Source of the DNA: Actinomycetes bacterium
GTDB taxonomy: Bacteria; Actinomycetota; Acidimicrobiia; Acidimicrobiales; UBA8190
Direction of reading: 5' to 3'
Assembly: GCA_021819525.1 (NCBI GenBank)
Contig: JAKAQW010000007.1
Location: 10,676 to 45,332 of the forward strand
Length of the DNA: 34,657 nt
Shown piece by piece: positions 7,385 through 15,242 of this stretch. The stretch's first letter is position 1. Every line of letters begins with the position of its first letter. The position numbers were made by a program, and so were the translations under genes. Under the pieces are notes generated by a model, which was given only the letters and a program-made list of their open reading frames with translations, was not told where the DNA came from and searched no databases.

Positions 7385-8889
7385 CGGTCGCTGTCTCGCA
7401 CTGGGGCGAGGACCGTGGGCTCAGGACTGGACCGCTTCGGCGATCCACCAGACGAGTCCTGTGCCGCGGAGGCGCCGGGGGCGTGTGGTGCTGCCGAGGC
7501 GCCGGCGGCGTGTGGTGCTGCCGAGGCGCCGGAGCCGGGCTGGGACGCCGAGACCCCTGCTCCGGAGCGGTCCCGCCGCCGCCGGCGTCCACCGGGCGTG
7601 TCGGTCACCACCACGTCGTCGCGGTGGTACTCGAAGCTGAGCGCCCCCACCTCCACCAGATCACCGTCGCGGACCCCCGCCCGGCGCAGGGCACGCTCCA
7701 CCCCCAACCGTCGCAGCCGCCGCTGGACGACGTCGGCGGCCTGGTCGCCCGTCACATCCGACAGCGCCACCGCCCGAACTGCCTGCCGCCCACCCACGAC
7801 GAAGTGGTGCTCGGCCACTTTGGTGACCCCCACCCCCTCAGGAAGCGGTCGGTGCACCACCGGCTCGCGCACCTCGACGCGACTGGCGCTGCGGGCTTCG
7901 GTCACCATGGCTGCCAGCCGGCCGACGAGATCCCCGAGACCCTGGCCGGTCACCGCGGAGATGGTCAGATCGCCGGGAACGCCGGTGGTGGTGACGGCTG
8001 CACCAGCGTTCGCACCAGCGATGTCGAGCTTGGAGCCGACGACCAGACGAGGCCGCTCGAGCAGCTCCGGGCGGTACCGTCCCAGCTCGTCGAGCAGCAC
8101 CCGTAGCTGGTCTTCTGGCGCCCGGCTGTCCGCCGGTGCCATGTCGAGCAGCATCACGAGCACCCGGGCCCGCTCCACGTGGCGCAAGAAGCGGTGGCCG
8201 AGCCCCCGGCCCTCCGCCGCTCCCTCCACCAGTCCGGGCACATCGGCCACCACCAGCTCGGTCTCGTCGCCAGGCCGCCCCACGCGCACGACGCCGAGGT
8301 TCGGCTCCAAGGTGGTGAAGGGGTAGTCGGCGATCTTCGGCTTCGCTGCCGATATCCGCGAGATCAGCGTCGACTTGCCGGCGTTGGGGAACCCGACCAA
8401 CGCCACGTCGGCCACCAGGCGCAGCTCGAGGTCCAGCCAGCGCTCCTCGCCCACCTCTCCCTGCTCGGCGAAGTCCGGCGCCCGGCGGCGGTTGCTGGCG
8501 AACCGGGCGTTCCCGTGGCCGCCGCGGCCGCCGGCAGCGGCCAGCCACCGGTCACCAGCCACCGCCATGTCCGCGACCACGGAACCGTCCAGCTCGTGCA
8601 CGGTGGTCCCCACCGGCACAGCGACCTCCAGGTCCGCACCCCGGCTGCCATGGCGACGCTTGCCCTGACCGTGGCGGCCGTCGGTGGCCCGGCGATGGGG
8701 ATGGTCCCGGAAGGCCAGCAGTGACGCCTGGTTCGCGGCGGCCACCAGCCACACGTCGCCGCCGTCGCCGCCGTCGCCGCCGTCTGGGCCACCCATCGCC
8801 ACGTGCGCCTCGCGCCGGAACGAGACCGCGCCGGCTCCCCCGTCGCCTGCCTTGGCATGGAGCTGCGCTTCGTCGACGAACCCGGGCAC
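7381..8889 (-). CDS. obgE: Obg GTPase (ribosome assembly / stress GTPase)
   Basis: 502 residues. The N-terminal Obg glycine-rich fold (about 1-158) is followed by a GTPase domain with P-loop GFPNAGKS at 166-173, a switch region TTLEPNLGVV, DVPGLVEGA (G3), and an unusual G4-position segment VVGSKLDI. An OCT domain (about 345-425) comes next, then a disordered tail with GASAAPHAx repeats. Obg binds the large ribosomal subunit during assembly and links GTP/ppGpp status to growth; its place after L21 and L27 is the classic arrangement. The GTG at 8889 is supported by the Obg-fold start PGFVDEAQLHAKAGDGG. A TAGGAT hexamer sits 6 nt upstream. It is longer than the roughly 430-480 residues I would expect because of the tail. 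Confidence 0.96.
   Translation of the reverse strand: MPGFVDEAQLHAKAGDGGAGAVSFRREAHVAMGGPDGGDGGDGGDVWLVAAANQASLLAFRDHPHRRATDGRHGQGKRRHGSRGADLEVAVPVGTTVHELDGSVVADMAVAGDRWLAAAGGRGGHGNARFASNRRRAPDFAEQGEVGEERWLDLELRLVADVALVGFPNAGKSTLISRISAAKPKIADYPFTTLEPNLGVVRVGRPGDETELVVADVPGLVEGAAEGRGLGHRFLRHVERARVLVMLLDMAPADSRAPEDQLRVLLDELGRYRPELLERPRLVVGSKLDIAGANAGAAVTTTGVPGDLTISAVTGQGLGDLVGRLAAMVTEARSASRVEVREPVVHRPLPEGVGVTKVAEHHFVVGGRQAVRAVALSDVTGDQAADVVQRRLRRLGVERALRRAGVRDGDLVEVGALSFEYHRDDVVVTDTPGGRRRRRDRSGAGVSASQPGSGASAAPHAAGASAAPHAPGASAAQDSSGGSPKRSSPEPTVLAPVRDSDR
7469..7532. repeat. 27-bp tandem repeat in the obgE 3' end
   Basis: Two 27-bp units (7469-7495, 7496-7522) differ at one base, with a third partial unit to 7532. 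They encode the nine-residue GASAAPHAx repeat in the tail after the OCT domain. The frame is preserved, so the repeats are tolerated as a flexible tail. Confidence 0.85.
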
Positions 8890-8895
8890 TGCCTG

Positions 8896-8901
8896 ATCCT
8901 A
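8896..8901 (-). promoter_or_regulatory. Candidate -10 element before obgE
   Basis: TAGGAT (minus strand) lies 6 nt before the obgE GTG, in the 60-bp gap after rpmA. It could place a transcript start at the start codon. The same stretch reads AGGATCAGG and could instead act as a weak ribosome site, so the call is tentative. Confidence 0.3.
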
Positions 8902-8949
8902 GGTGGGCGGTCACCTCTCGCCGACCCTCGCCGGCCCGACGCAGCGCCG

Positions 8950-9204
8950 TCAGCGATGATCGAGTATGTCGACCAGGCGCCGGTTGTTCCGGGTGCCGAA
9001 CTTGACGAAGCCGTCCCTCGAGGCGAACAGCGTGTCGTCGCCGCCGCGGCCCACGTTGCGGCCAGGGTGGAAGTGCGTGCCGCGCTGGCGGACGATGATG
9101 GCGCCGCCGCGCACTGCGGTCCCGTCGAACGCCTTCACGCCCAGCCGCTGGGCGTTCGAGTCGCGGCCGTTACGGGTAGAGCCGCCGCCTTTGGTCTTCG
9201 ACAT
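8950..9204 (-). CDS. rpmA: Large-subunit ribosomal protein bL27
   Basis: 84 residues. It starts [20 protein letters not shown] and contains [21 protein letters not shown], both diagnostic for bL27, whose N-terminal tail reaches toward the peptidyl transferase centre. There is no N-terminal cleavage extension of the Firmicutes kind. The ATG at 9204 has a GGAGGAG ribosome site 6 nt upstream, which decides the start. It sits 19 bp downstream of rplU and upstream of obgE, in the conserved rplU-rpmA-obg order. Confidence 0.97.
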   Translation of the reverse strand: MSKTKGGGSTRNGRDSNAQRLGVKAFDGTAVRGGAIIVRQRGTHFHPGRNVGRGGDDTLFASRDGFVKFGTRNNRRLVDILDHR

Positions 9205-9223
9205 GGTGTGCTCCTCCGATCGC

Positions 9224-9535
9224 TCAAGACACCGAGATGTCGGTGATCTCGAGCGTGGTGTACCGCTGGCGGTGGCCCCACCGGCGGCGCTGGTTCGTCT
9301 TCGGCTTGTAGGTGAACCCGCGGATCTTGGGACCCAGCTCGGTGCCGAGCACCTTGGCGGTGACGACGCTGCCGGCGAGCTCTCGTGGCGTAGCGAGCAC
9401 CCTCGCACCGTCGACCACCAGGACCGGCTCGAGCCGGACCTCGCTGTCAGCGGCAGCGTCGAGCAGCTCCACGCGGATCTGCTCACCTGCTGCCACGCGC
9501 TCCTGCTTGCCCCCGCTGCGGATGACTGCGTACAT
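9224..9535 (-). CDS. rplU: Large-subunit ribosomal protein bL21
   Basis: 103 residues, standard length. It starts [20 protein letters not shown] and ends with the conserved basic segment [21 protein letters not shown] that contacts 23S rRNA. It heads the L21-L27-Obg set. The ATG at 9535 has no Shine-Dalgarno but a TAAGAT hexamer 9 nt upstream. The 308-bp gap back to rne holds two hairpins and an orphan repeat fragment, so an independent promoter here is likely. Confidence 0.97.
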   Translation of the reverse strand: MYAVIRSGGKQERVAAGEQIRVELLDAAADSEVRLEPVLVVDGARVLATPRELAGSVVTAKVLGTELGPKIRGFTYKPKTNQRRRWGHRQRYTTLEITDISVS

Positions 9536-9544
9536 AGAATGGCC

Positions 9545-9550
9545 ATCTTA
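9545..9550 (-). promoter_or_regulatory. Candidate -10 element of rplU
   Basis: TAAGAT (minus strand) ends 9 nt before the rplU ATG. A start 6-7 nt downstream would give a 5' leader of only 2-3 nt. No clear -35 at 16-19 bp; TTGCCG is present but about 21 bp away. Confidence 0.45.
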
Positions 9551-9603
9551 GCCGCTGCCCGGCCTGGGTCCCGGCAACCCCCTGGCGCCGTGGGACGCTG
9601 TCG

Positions 9604-9753
9604 GTGACAGCACCCGATCCGGCCGGGACACCCGGCAGCGGCGGCTCCTCGGTGGCGGCCGAGGACGGTGGCATCTTCGCCCTCGGCGACGCCGGGCTCT
9701 CCGGCTCCACCGCCGACGCCGTGCTGGCGGCACCCGTGGTCCCGGCACGGTAG
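9604..9753 (+). pseudogene. Orphan DGGIFAFG-repeat fragment (49 codons)
   Basis: On the plus strand, from a GTG at 9604 to a TAG at 9751-9753, the frame encodes [20 protein letters not shown] followed by AVLAAPVV. This matches the repeat unit of the protein at the left edge (ASDGGIFAFGNAKFYGSTGA then LQAPIVGMA). It contains about one repeat, without a signal peptide or partner domain, and lies antisense in the gap between rne and rplU. The simplest reading is a relic or a translocated single repeat, not a functional gene. No ribosome site precedes the GTG. Confidence 0.6.
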
Positions 9754-9806
9754 CTTCCGGATGGAAGCTGGCCGAAAGCCCTGTGGGGCACCGATCGGCG
9801 CCCACA
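9752..9806 (-). terminator. Two hairpins downstream of rne / upstream of rplU
   Basis: Hairpin A at 9752-9769 has a perfect 7-bp stem and 4-nt loop (AGCTTCC...GGAAGCT). Hairpin B at 9782-9806 has a 6-bp stem (TGTGGG/CCCACA), a one-base bulge, four more pairs and a GATC loop. B starts 38 nt after the rne stop. Together they could terminate rne transcription or form a leader in the rplU message. Neither has a T-run, so the function is inferred. Confidence 0.45.
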
Positions 9807-9843
9807 GACGATGCCCCCCTGTCGAGCTTTTCGTCGGGGCAGG

Positions 9844-11922
9844 TCAGACCAGGGTGGCGTCGAGCACGATGCCGCGGCCACCACAGACCGCACAGACCTC
9901 GGAGAGCGACTCCACCAGCCCTTCGGACACCCGCTTGCGCGTCATCTCGACCAGGCCGAGCTCGGAGATGTCGAAGACCTGGGTCCGGGTCTTGTCACGG
10001 GCCAACGCAGCGCGTAACGCAGCACCGACCTTCTCGCGGTTCTCCCGGATCTCCATGTCGATGAAGTCGATGACGATGATCCCGCCGATGTCACGCAGGC
10101 GAAGCTGGCGGGCGATCTCGTCGGCCGCTTCCAGGTTGTTGCGGTAGACGGTCTCCTCCAAGTTCGAGGTCCCCACGTTCTTGCCGGTGTTCACGTCGAT
10201 GACGGTGAGCGCCTCGGTCCGCTCGATGATGAGCGACCCACCCGACGGCAGCCACACCTTGCGATCGAGCGCCTTGTGGAGCTGCTCGTGGACGTGGAAC
10301 CGCTCGAAGACAGGTAGCCTCTCCGCCGCGGTGTCGTACAGCTCGACCCGGTCCACCAGCTCCGGGTTGACCTGGGCCACGTACGATCGGACCTCCTCGA
10401 ACAACGACGGGTCGTCGATCATGACCGCTCGGTAGTCGCGGTTGAGCTCCTCGCGCACGATCCGCACCGCCATGTCCGGCTCCCGGTACAACAGAGCGGG
10501 GGTGCGGGCCCGCTCGGCCGCTTCCTCGATGCTCGACCACCGCCCGAGCAGGCGCTGCACATCGGCGGCCAGCTCCTCGCGGCTGGCTCCTTCGGCAGCA
10601 GTGCGGACGATGAGCCCGTGGCCATCCGGACGGATCTCGTCGACGATGCGTCGCAGGCGCCGTCGCTCGGCGTCGTCGAGACGCTTGGAGATGCCGAAGG
10701 CTGTGGAGCTCGGCACCATGACGGCAAAACGGCCCGGCAGCGAGACCTCCTGGGTGAGCCGAGCCCCTTTCGCCCCGATGGGGTTCTTCGTCACCTGGCA
10801 CACTATGAACTGGCCCGGGGTCAGCATCTCCTCGATGCGAGGGAGCCCTCCGGCCGACGTCTCCACGTCGTCGCGGTCGTAGCGCACGTCGCCCCGGTAC
10901 AAGACGGCGTTCTTGGGCGTGCCGATGTCCACGAAGGCGGCCTCCATGCCCGGCAGCACGTTCTGTACCCGCCCCAGGTAGATGTTGCCGTCGATCTGGG
11001 TGGCGTCGTCCGCGGCGCGCGAGACCAGGTGCTGGACGAGGGTCCGTCCTTCGAGCACGGCGATCTGCGTGGCGTGGGGTCGTACGTGGACACACATGGT
11101 GTACCGCCCCAGCGCCCGACCCCGCCGCTCGCGCCCGGTGCGCCGGCGTGACGAGCCTGTGGCGACGCTGTCGGCGTCGTCGCGCTCGCCGTCGTCAGCT
11201 CGCTGGTCCTCTCCGACCGCACCGTCCTCGTCGGCCAGGCCGGCACCGCCCCTACCGATCTGACGGCCTCGACCCGACCCGATCTCGTCGAGTGCCGCTC
11301 CAGCCAGCGCCCCGCCGACCAGATCCGTCGCCGGACGCGCTTCACCCGGACCGTGCGCCGATCCCGGCGAAGTGGCTCCCCGGTCGTTACCGGGATCCGC
11401 AGAGCCGGGATCCGCAGAGCCGGGATCCGCAGAGCCGGGATCCGCAGAGCCGGGATCCGCAGAGCCGGGATCCGCAGACCGTCTCCCGCTGCCGGTGGCT
11501 ACGCTTCCGCCGCCGGTAGCTACGCTGCTCGCCGCCCCACCGGGTCGGGGATCTGGACGTCGGGTGCCGCCTGGTGCCGGCACGCGACCAGAGCGCCCGC
11601 CGCGACGACGCCGGTTCCGGCTTGCCGGTCGAGCACCGTTCGGGGCGCTGCCCTGCTCGTCGGCGCTGCCGGCCACGTCCCGCCCACTACCCGCGCCAGA
11701 ACCTCGCGCCGGCGCCGGCGGCCGCGCCGGGCCGTTCGCAGCGACAGGGGGCCCCGGAGCCGAAGCCCCATCAGGTGACGGCGCCGGGCGGGTGTCGCCG
11801 ATCTTCGGTCTGGGCGGAGCGGGTCGAATGTCCCCGATACGCGGGCGATGGCCAGGAGCAGGTGGACCCCCTGGCGCGGAGCCGGCCGGCTCGGGGGGCG
11901 GCTCGGCAGGAACGTCGGACAT
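9844..11922 (-). CDS. rne: Ribonuclease E/G
   Basis: 692 residues. The endoribonuclease processes rRNA and tRNA precursors and turns over mRNA. A long disordered Pro/Gly/Ala/Arg-rich N-terminal extension (about 1-270) includes five SADPG units. The catalytic part follows: an S1-like segment (IDGNIYLGRVQNVLPGMEAAFVDIG), the RNase H/DNase I-like core with metal-binding Asp in ALTVIDVNTGKNVG and GGIIVIDFIDM, and the zinc-link CAVCGGRG close to the C-terminus. No C-terminal scaffold follows the Zn-link, so any scaffold function would be N-terminal, as in mycobacterial and streptomycete enzymes. The ATG at 11922 has a strong GAGGAAGGA ribosome site 8 nt upstream. It lies 24 bp after the DUF2344 gene. 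Confidence 0.93.
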   Translation of the reverse strand: MSDVPAEPPPEPAGSAPGGPPAPGHRPRIGDIRPAPPRPKIGDTRPAPSPDGASAPGPPVAANGPARPPAPARGSGAGSGRDVAGSADEQGSAPNGARPASRNRRRRGGRSGRVPAPGGTRRPDPRPGGAASSVATGGGSVATGSGRRSADPGSADPGSADPGSADPGSADPGSADPGNDRGATSPGSAHGPGEARPATDLVGGALAGAALDEIGSGRGRQIGRGGAGLADEDGAVGEDQRADDGERDDADSVATGSSRRRTGRERRGRALGRYTMCVHVRPHATQIAVLEGRTLVQHLVSRAADDATQIDGNIYLGRVQNVLPGMEAAFVDIGTPKNAVLYRGDVRYDRDDVETSAGGLPRIEEMLTPGQFIVCQVTKNPIGAKGARLTQEVSLPGRFAVMVPSSTAFGISKRLDDAERRRLRRIVDEIRPDGHGLIVRTAAEGASREELAADVQRLLGRWSSIEEAAERARTPALLYREPDMAVRIVREELNRDYRAVMIDDPSLFEEVRSYVAQVNPELVDRVELYDTAAERLPVFERFHVHEQLHKALDRKVWLPSGGSLIIERTEALTVIDVNTGKNVGTSNLEETVYRNNLEAADEIARQLRLRDIGGIIVIDFIDMEIRENREKVGAALRAALARDKTRTQVFDISELGLVEMTRKRVSEGLVESLSEVCAVCGGRGIVLDATLV
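11390..11479. repeat. 15-bp tandem repeat (six units) in the rne 5' region
   Basis: Six units of CCGGGATCCGCAGAG, the last differing at its final base, run head to tail. Read on the minus strand they give Ser-Ala-Asp-Pro-Gly repeated. The copies are essentially identical, pointing to recent expansion. The core GGATCCGCA also appears in the non-coding repeats near 27.3 kb. Confidence 0.95.
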
Positions 11923-11924
11923 TG

Positions 11925-11937
11925 GGAAGATCCTTCC
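11925..11937 (-). promoter_or_regulatory. rne: Small hairpin overlapping the rne ribosome binding site
   Basis: On the minus strand GGAAG-GAT-CTTCC forms a 5-bp stem with a 3-nt loop that includes the SD (GAGGAAGGA) just before the ATG. It could mask the SD and tune RNase E synthesis. This is inference from one short stem. Confidence 0.3.
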
Positions 11938-11946
11938 TCGTAACTG

Positions 11947-13008
11947 TCACAGGGCACCCCCGCCGGGTGTGGCCGCTCGTGGCGGCCCCGCGACGATCGG
12001 CTCGGCCCGCCCGCCGTCGATCTCGATCCATTGATGGGTGCGCACGGCTCGGCCCAGCCGCAACGCCAAGACGTCGGCCAGCTCCGACGGTCGCACGCCA
12101 CGGGGGCGAGTGGCCGTCTCCACTCGCAAGACCGGCGGGCCGGGCGCCTCGCCGGCATCTACGGCCATGGCGAGGAGCGACGGCCGCAGGTCGTCCTCGA
12201 CTTGGCGGCCTTTGCGCTCACGGCGTACCGGCAGGCTCGATGCCGACATCACCTGGGCGACGTGCTCGGCGACGTCGACCTCGGGGTCGCCGGCGAGCAC
12301 ATCGACCTCCCAGGTGCACGCCACGACGGCCTGCTGCAGCGACGGAGCCCCAGGCGCCAGCGCCGCGGCCCCGATCACCTCGATGCCATCGGGGAACAGC
12401 GGGCTCGAGGTCCCCGCAAATGCCTCAGCCACCTGCCCGGTCCACTCCTCGACGTGGCTCTGCTCAGAGGGTGCGTACGACCAGGGCTGCTCGTGTGCGC
12501 CGTGCGGCTCATCATGGGTGGTCGTGGCCCGGGGCGCTGGCCTCTTCGAGGTGCCGAGGCCAGCTCGAGCTGGGTCGAGGGCGATGTCGAGGTACTCGGC
12601 GGTGGACTCGCACCCAGTCGGCAGGGCCAATCCGAAGCTCAGCAGCGGATGTGGGGAGAACCCTCCTGAGTAGGCCACCGGCAGTCCCGCTCGGCGCAGC
12701 GCCCGCTCCCACATCCGGGCCACGTCGCGATGGCTGGTCCATCGCACCTTGCCCAGCTTGGCGAAGCGAACCCGGACCCGAGCCAGCGAGCCAGGGGCCG
12801 GTCCCGCGGGGCCTGCCGACGCCGACCGGCTGCGGTCACCGCCGGAGCGAGACGGCATGGCTCCGTCGGTGACGGCACACGACGCAGCCGAGGTCCCGGC
12901 GCGAAGCGAGACTCCGGCACCGCTCGAACTGCCGGATCCAGCCGGAGCCCTCGAACCTCCCGAGGCGCCCCGGACGTCGAAGGCGCGAAGCGCCCTGGTG
13001 GCCGTCAC
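11947..13008 (-). CDS. DUF2344 protein (TIGR03936-like partner of the radical SAM protein)
   Basis: 353 residues. The conserved domain starts near residue 76 with VRVRFAKLGKVRWTSHRDVARMWERALRR and GLPVAYSGGFSPHPLLSFGL, the recognisable opening of DUF2344. It is preceded by a Ser/Gly/Ala-rich disordered extension. The GTG at 13008 overlaps the TGA of the radical SAM gene (GTGA), which supports the long start; a start nearer the domain cannot be excluded. In many bacteria this domain is fused to the C-terminus of, or sits beside, the B12-binding radical SAM protein and near RNase E/G, as here. The reaction is not known to me; proximity to RNase E, L21, L27 and Obg suggests an RNA- or ribosome-related role. 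Confidence 0.85.
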   Translation of the reverse strand: MTATRALRAFDVRGASGGSRAPAGSGSSSGAGVSLRAGTSAASCAVTDGAMPSRSGGDRSRSASAGPAGPAPGSLARVRVRFAKLGKVRWTSHRDVARMWERALRRAGLPVAYSGGFSPHPLLSFGLALPTGCESTAEYLDIALDPARAGLGTSKRPAPRATTTHDEPHGAHEQPWSYAPSEQSHVEEWTGQVAEAFAGTSSPLFPDGIEVIGAAALAPGAPSLQQAVVACTWEVDVLAGDPEVDVAEHVAQVMSASSLPVRRERKGRQVEDDLRPSLLAMAVDAGEAPGPPVLRVETATRPRGVRPSELADVLALRLGRAVRTHQWIEIDGGRAEPIVAGPPRAATPGGGAL

Positions 13009-14954
13009 GACGTGCCCGCTGGGACCGCGCTGCGGAACCGAACGGGCACCGAACCGCCCGTGCCGAGATCCTGCCCGGTGCCCTGACTGCCGCCAGCTGG
13101 CGGAACGGCCGATGCCACGACGTGCTCGACGCCCGCTTCAGTGCATGCACCGCAGTCATAGCACGGCGTCCACCGGCAGTCTTCCACCGGAGCCTCGGCC
13201 AGGGCATCCAACCAGTCCTGCCAGAGAAAGTCGCGGTGCAGACCCGCGGACACGTGGTCCCAGGGCAGCACTTCGTCCTGGTCGCGCGGCCGGTAGACCG
13301 CCTCGTCGAGCGTCATGCCGCAGGCGGCCAAGGCCTCTTCCCACCTGGCCAGGTCGAAGTGCTCCGACCACTCCTGAAAGGTGCCGCCGGCTCTCCAGAC
13401 GTGCTCGATGACTGCGCCCATCCTGCGGTCACCTCGGCTCACCACCCCTTCGGCTGCCGAGGCAGCCGGATCGTGCCACCGCAGGGTCACGCCCCGGGCC
13501 CGAGCGAGCGCTTCTTTGAGCAGCCCGACCTTGCGTCGCAGCTCGGCGACGGTGTCCTGCCCGTACCACTGGAACGGGGTGTGCGGTTTGGGCACGAACC
13601 CGCCGACGGATGCCACCACCGTCACAGACGGGTGGTGCCGGCGCCCGATCTCGGCGCAGGCCAGGGCCAGATCGGCGATGCCGAGGACGTCGTCGTCGGT
13701 CTCGGTCGGCAGCCCGATCAGGAAGTACAGCTTCACCCGGCGCCACCCTTGGGAGAAGGCGGCGTCGACTGCGCTGTAGAGATCCTCCTCACGGATCAGC
13801 TTGTTCATCACCCGGCGCATCCGCCACGTCCCGCCTTCGGGGGCGAAGGTGAGCCCGGTGCGGCGGACCTTCTGGATCTCCGCTGCCAGCTCTACGGTGA
13901 AAGCGTCGACCCGGAGGCTGGGCAAGCTCACCGACACCTGCCCGCAGGAGCCGGGGTCGCCGACCACCGCTGCCACGGCGTCTTCGATGCCCGAGAAGTC
14001 CGCGCTCGACAGCGACGTGAGCGCCACCTCGTCGTAGCCGGTGTCCGCCAAGCCCTGGCGGACCATGGCCGAGACCTGTGCGGCAGGCCGCTCTCGCACC
14101 GGGCGGGTGATCATGCCAGCCTGGCAGAACCGGCACCCTCGGGTGCAACCCCGGAACACCTCCACGTTGAGCCGGTCGTGCACCACCTCGACGAGCGGAA
14201 CCAGCTGGTGCTTGGGGTACGGCCATGCCCCCAGGTCGGCCACCACGCGCTTCTCGACCCGCTCGGGAACCTCTGGCCAACGCGGGACCACCCCTGCCAA
14301 CCGCCCGGCTCTGTAGCGCACCTCGTAGCACCACGGCACGTACACACCAGGCACGTGCGCCAGGCGGCGCAGCAGATCGGGTCGCCGGCGCAGCTCGTCA
14401 CCTCGCCAGGTGGCGATCACGTCGTTCATTTCCCCCACCACCTCCTCGCCGTCACCGATGACGAAGGCGTCGACGAAGTCGGCGAGCGGCTCAGGGTTGT
14501 ACGCACAGTGCCCGCCTGCCACCACGAGCGGGTGTGCCAGCTCCCGCTCGTCGCTACGAACCGGCACGCCGGCCAGGTCCACCAAGTTCAAGACGTTGGT
14601 GTAGGTGAGCTCGGCCGAGAGGTTGAACGCCATGACGTCGAACTCGGCCGCGGGCCGGTGGGTCTCCACCGAGAACAGCGGCACTCCCGCCGCTCGCATG
14701 GCCGCCTCCATGTCGGTCCACGGTGCATAGGACCGCTCGGCGGCGGCATCAGGACGCTCGTTCAGGATCTCGTAGAGGATTTGGAGCCCCTGGTTGGGCA
14801 GGCCGATCTCGTAGGTGTCCGGGTAGAGCAACACCCAGGACACGCGCCCTGGCCCGTGGTCGGGCCGCTGGGCACCCAGCTCACCGCCGATGTATCGGGC
14901 CGGCTTCACGACCTGGGCCAACAGGGGTTCGATCCGAGGCCACAGGGAAGTCAT
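13005..14954 (-). CDS. B12-binding-type radical SAM protein (TIGR03960-like)
   Basis: 649 residues from the ATG at 14954 (upstream in-frame sequence is Arg-rich and non-coding in character). The N-terminal part resembles a cobalamin-binding fold (SWVLLYPDTYEIGLPNQGLQ, VMAFNLSAELTYTNVLNLV, LVVAGGHCAYNPEPLADFVD). The radical SAM core carries the 4Fe-4S motif CTRGCRFC at C270/C274/C277, then TGLTFAPEGGT and LYFLIGLPTETDDD. A second cysteine cluster, TPCYDCGACTEAG, near the C-terminus may hold another metal or cluster. It matches the uncharacterised family usually paired with DUF2344, the next gene, coupled by GTGA. A TACACT hexamer lies 10 nt before the ATG. Substrate unknown. PBP2 and RodA, often placed after mreD, are absent between mreD and this gene. 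Confidence 0.9.
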   Translation of the reverse strand: MTSLWPRIEPLLAQVVKPARYIGGELGAQRPDHGPGRVSWVLLYPDTYEIGLPNQGLQILYEILNERPDAAAERSYAPWTDMEAAMRAAGVPLFSVETHRPAAEFDVMAFNLSAELTYTNVLNLVDLAGVPVRSDERELAHPLVVAGGHCAYNPEPLADFVDAFVIGDGEEVVGEMNDVIATWRGDELRRRPDLLRRLAHVPGVYVPWCYEVRYRAGRLAGVVPRWPEVPERVEKRVVADLGAWPYPKHQLVPLVEVVHDRLNVEVFRGCTRGCRFCQAGMITRPVRERPAAQVSAMVRQGLADTGYDEVALTSLSSADFSGIEDAVAAVVGDPGSCGQVSVSLPSLRVDAFTVELAAEIQKVRRTGLTFAPEGGTWRMRRVMNKLIREEDLYSAVDAAFSQGWRRVKLYFLIGLPTETDDDVLGIADLALACAEIGRRHHPSVTVVASVGGFVPKPHTPFQWYGQDTVAELRRKVGLLKEALARARGVTLRWHDPAASAAEGVVSRGDRRMGAVIEHVWRAGGTFQEWSEHFDLARWEEALAACGMTLDEAVYRPRDQDEVLPWDHVSAGLHRDFLWQDWLDALAEAPVEDCRWTPCYDCGACTEAGVEHVVASAVPPAGGSQGTGQDLGTGGSVPVRFRSAVPAGTS

Positions 14955-14964
14955 CGTCCTGACC

Positions 14965-14970
14965 AGTGTA
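14965..14970 (-). promoter_or_regulatory. Candidate -10 element of the radical SAM gene
   Basis: TACACT (minus strand) ends 10 nt before the ATG at 14954, so the predicted 5' leader is about 3-4 nt. The -35 is unclear. The same hexamer occurs before tig. Confidence 0.4.
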
Positions 14971-15166
14971 GATCGCCGGGCGCGCCCCCACGACCGGCGT
15001 GGCAGCCGGCTGGCCCACCGAGATGGACCAGCTCGACCGGCCTGGCTCGGTGGACCGCACCTCCCAGGTGCACCCCCGCCTGGTGAGCGGTGCGGCGCCC
15101 TGGCCGGGCCCGGCTGCCCGGGCCGCTGCGCCGCGGCCACCTGGCCCGGGCCGACCCTCCGCTGCG

Positions 15167-15211
15167 GCGGGCTCTGGGACGGCGGGCTCCGGGACGGCGG
15201 GCTCCGGGACG
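15167..15211. repeat. 15-bp tandem repeat in the mreD-radical SAM gap
   Basis: Three units of GCGGGCTCCGGGACG (the first with one T for C) occupy the 288-bp gap 14955-15242. On the minus strand one frame reads AVPEPAVPEPAVPEPA, which resembles a linker but belongs to no supported gene. Apart from the repeat and the TACACT hexamer I see nothing in this gap. Confidence 0.85.
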
Positions 15212-15242
15212 GCGCTGCCAGCGCACCGGCTCGGGGCCGGGG

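Noticed and set aside
13122-15086. Long open frame (654 codons) on the plus strand opposite the radical SAM gene
   Set aside because: Antisense shadow typical of high-GC DNA; the minus strand encodes a conserved protein with the 4Fe-4S motif, and the plus frame has His/Gln/Arg-rich composition and no ribosome site.
14955-15242. Possible small gene with AVPEPAVPEPAVPEPA and CTWEVRSTEPGRSS on the minus strand
   Set aside because: The frame has no good start or ribosome site and overlaps both mreD and the radical SAM start; treated as a repeat-bearing gap.
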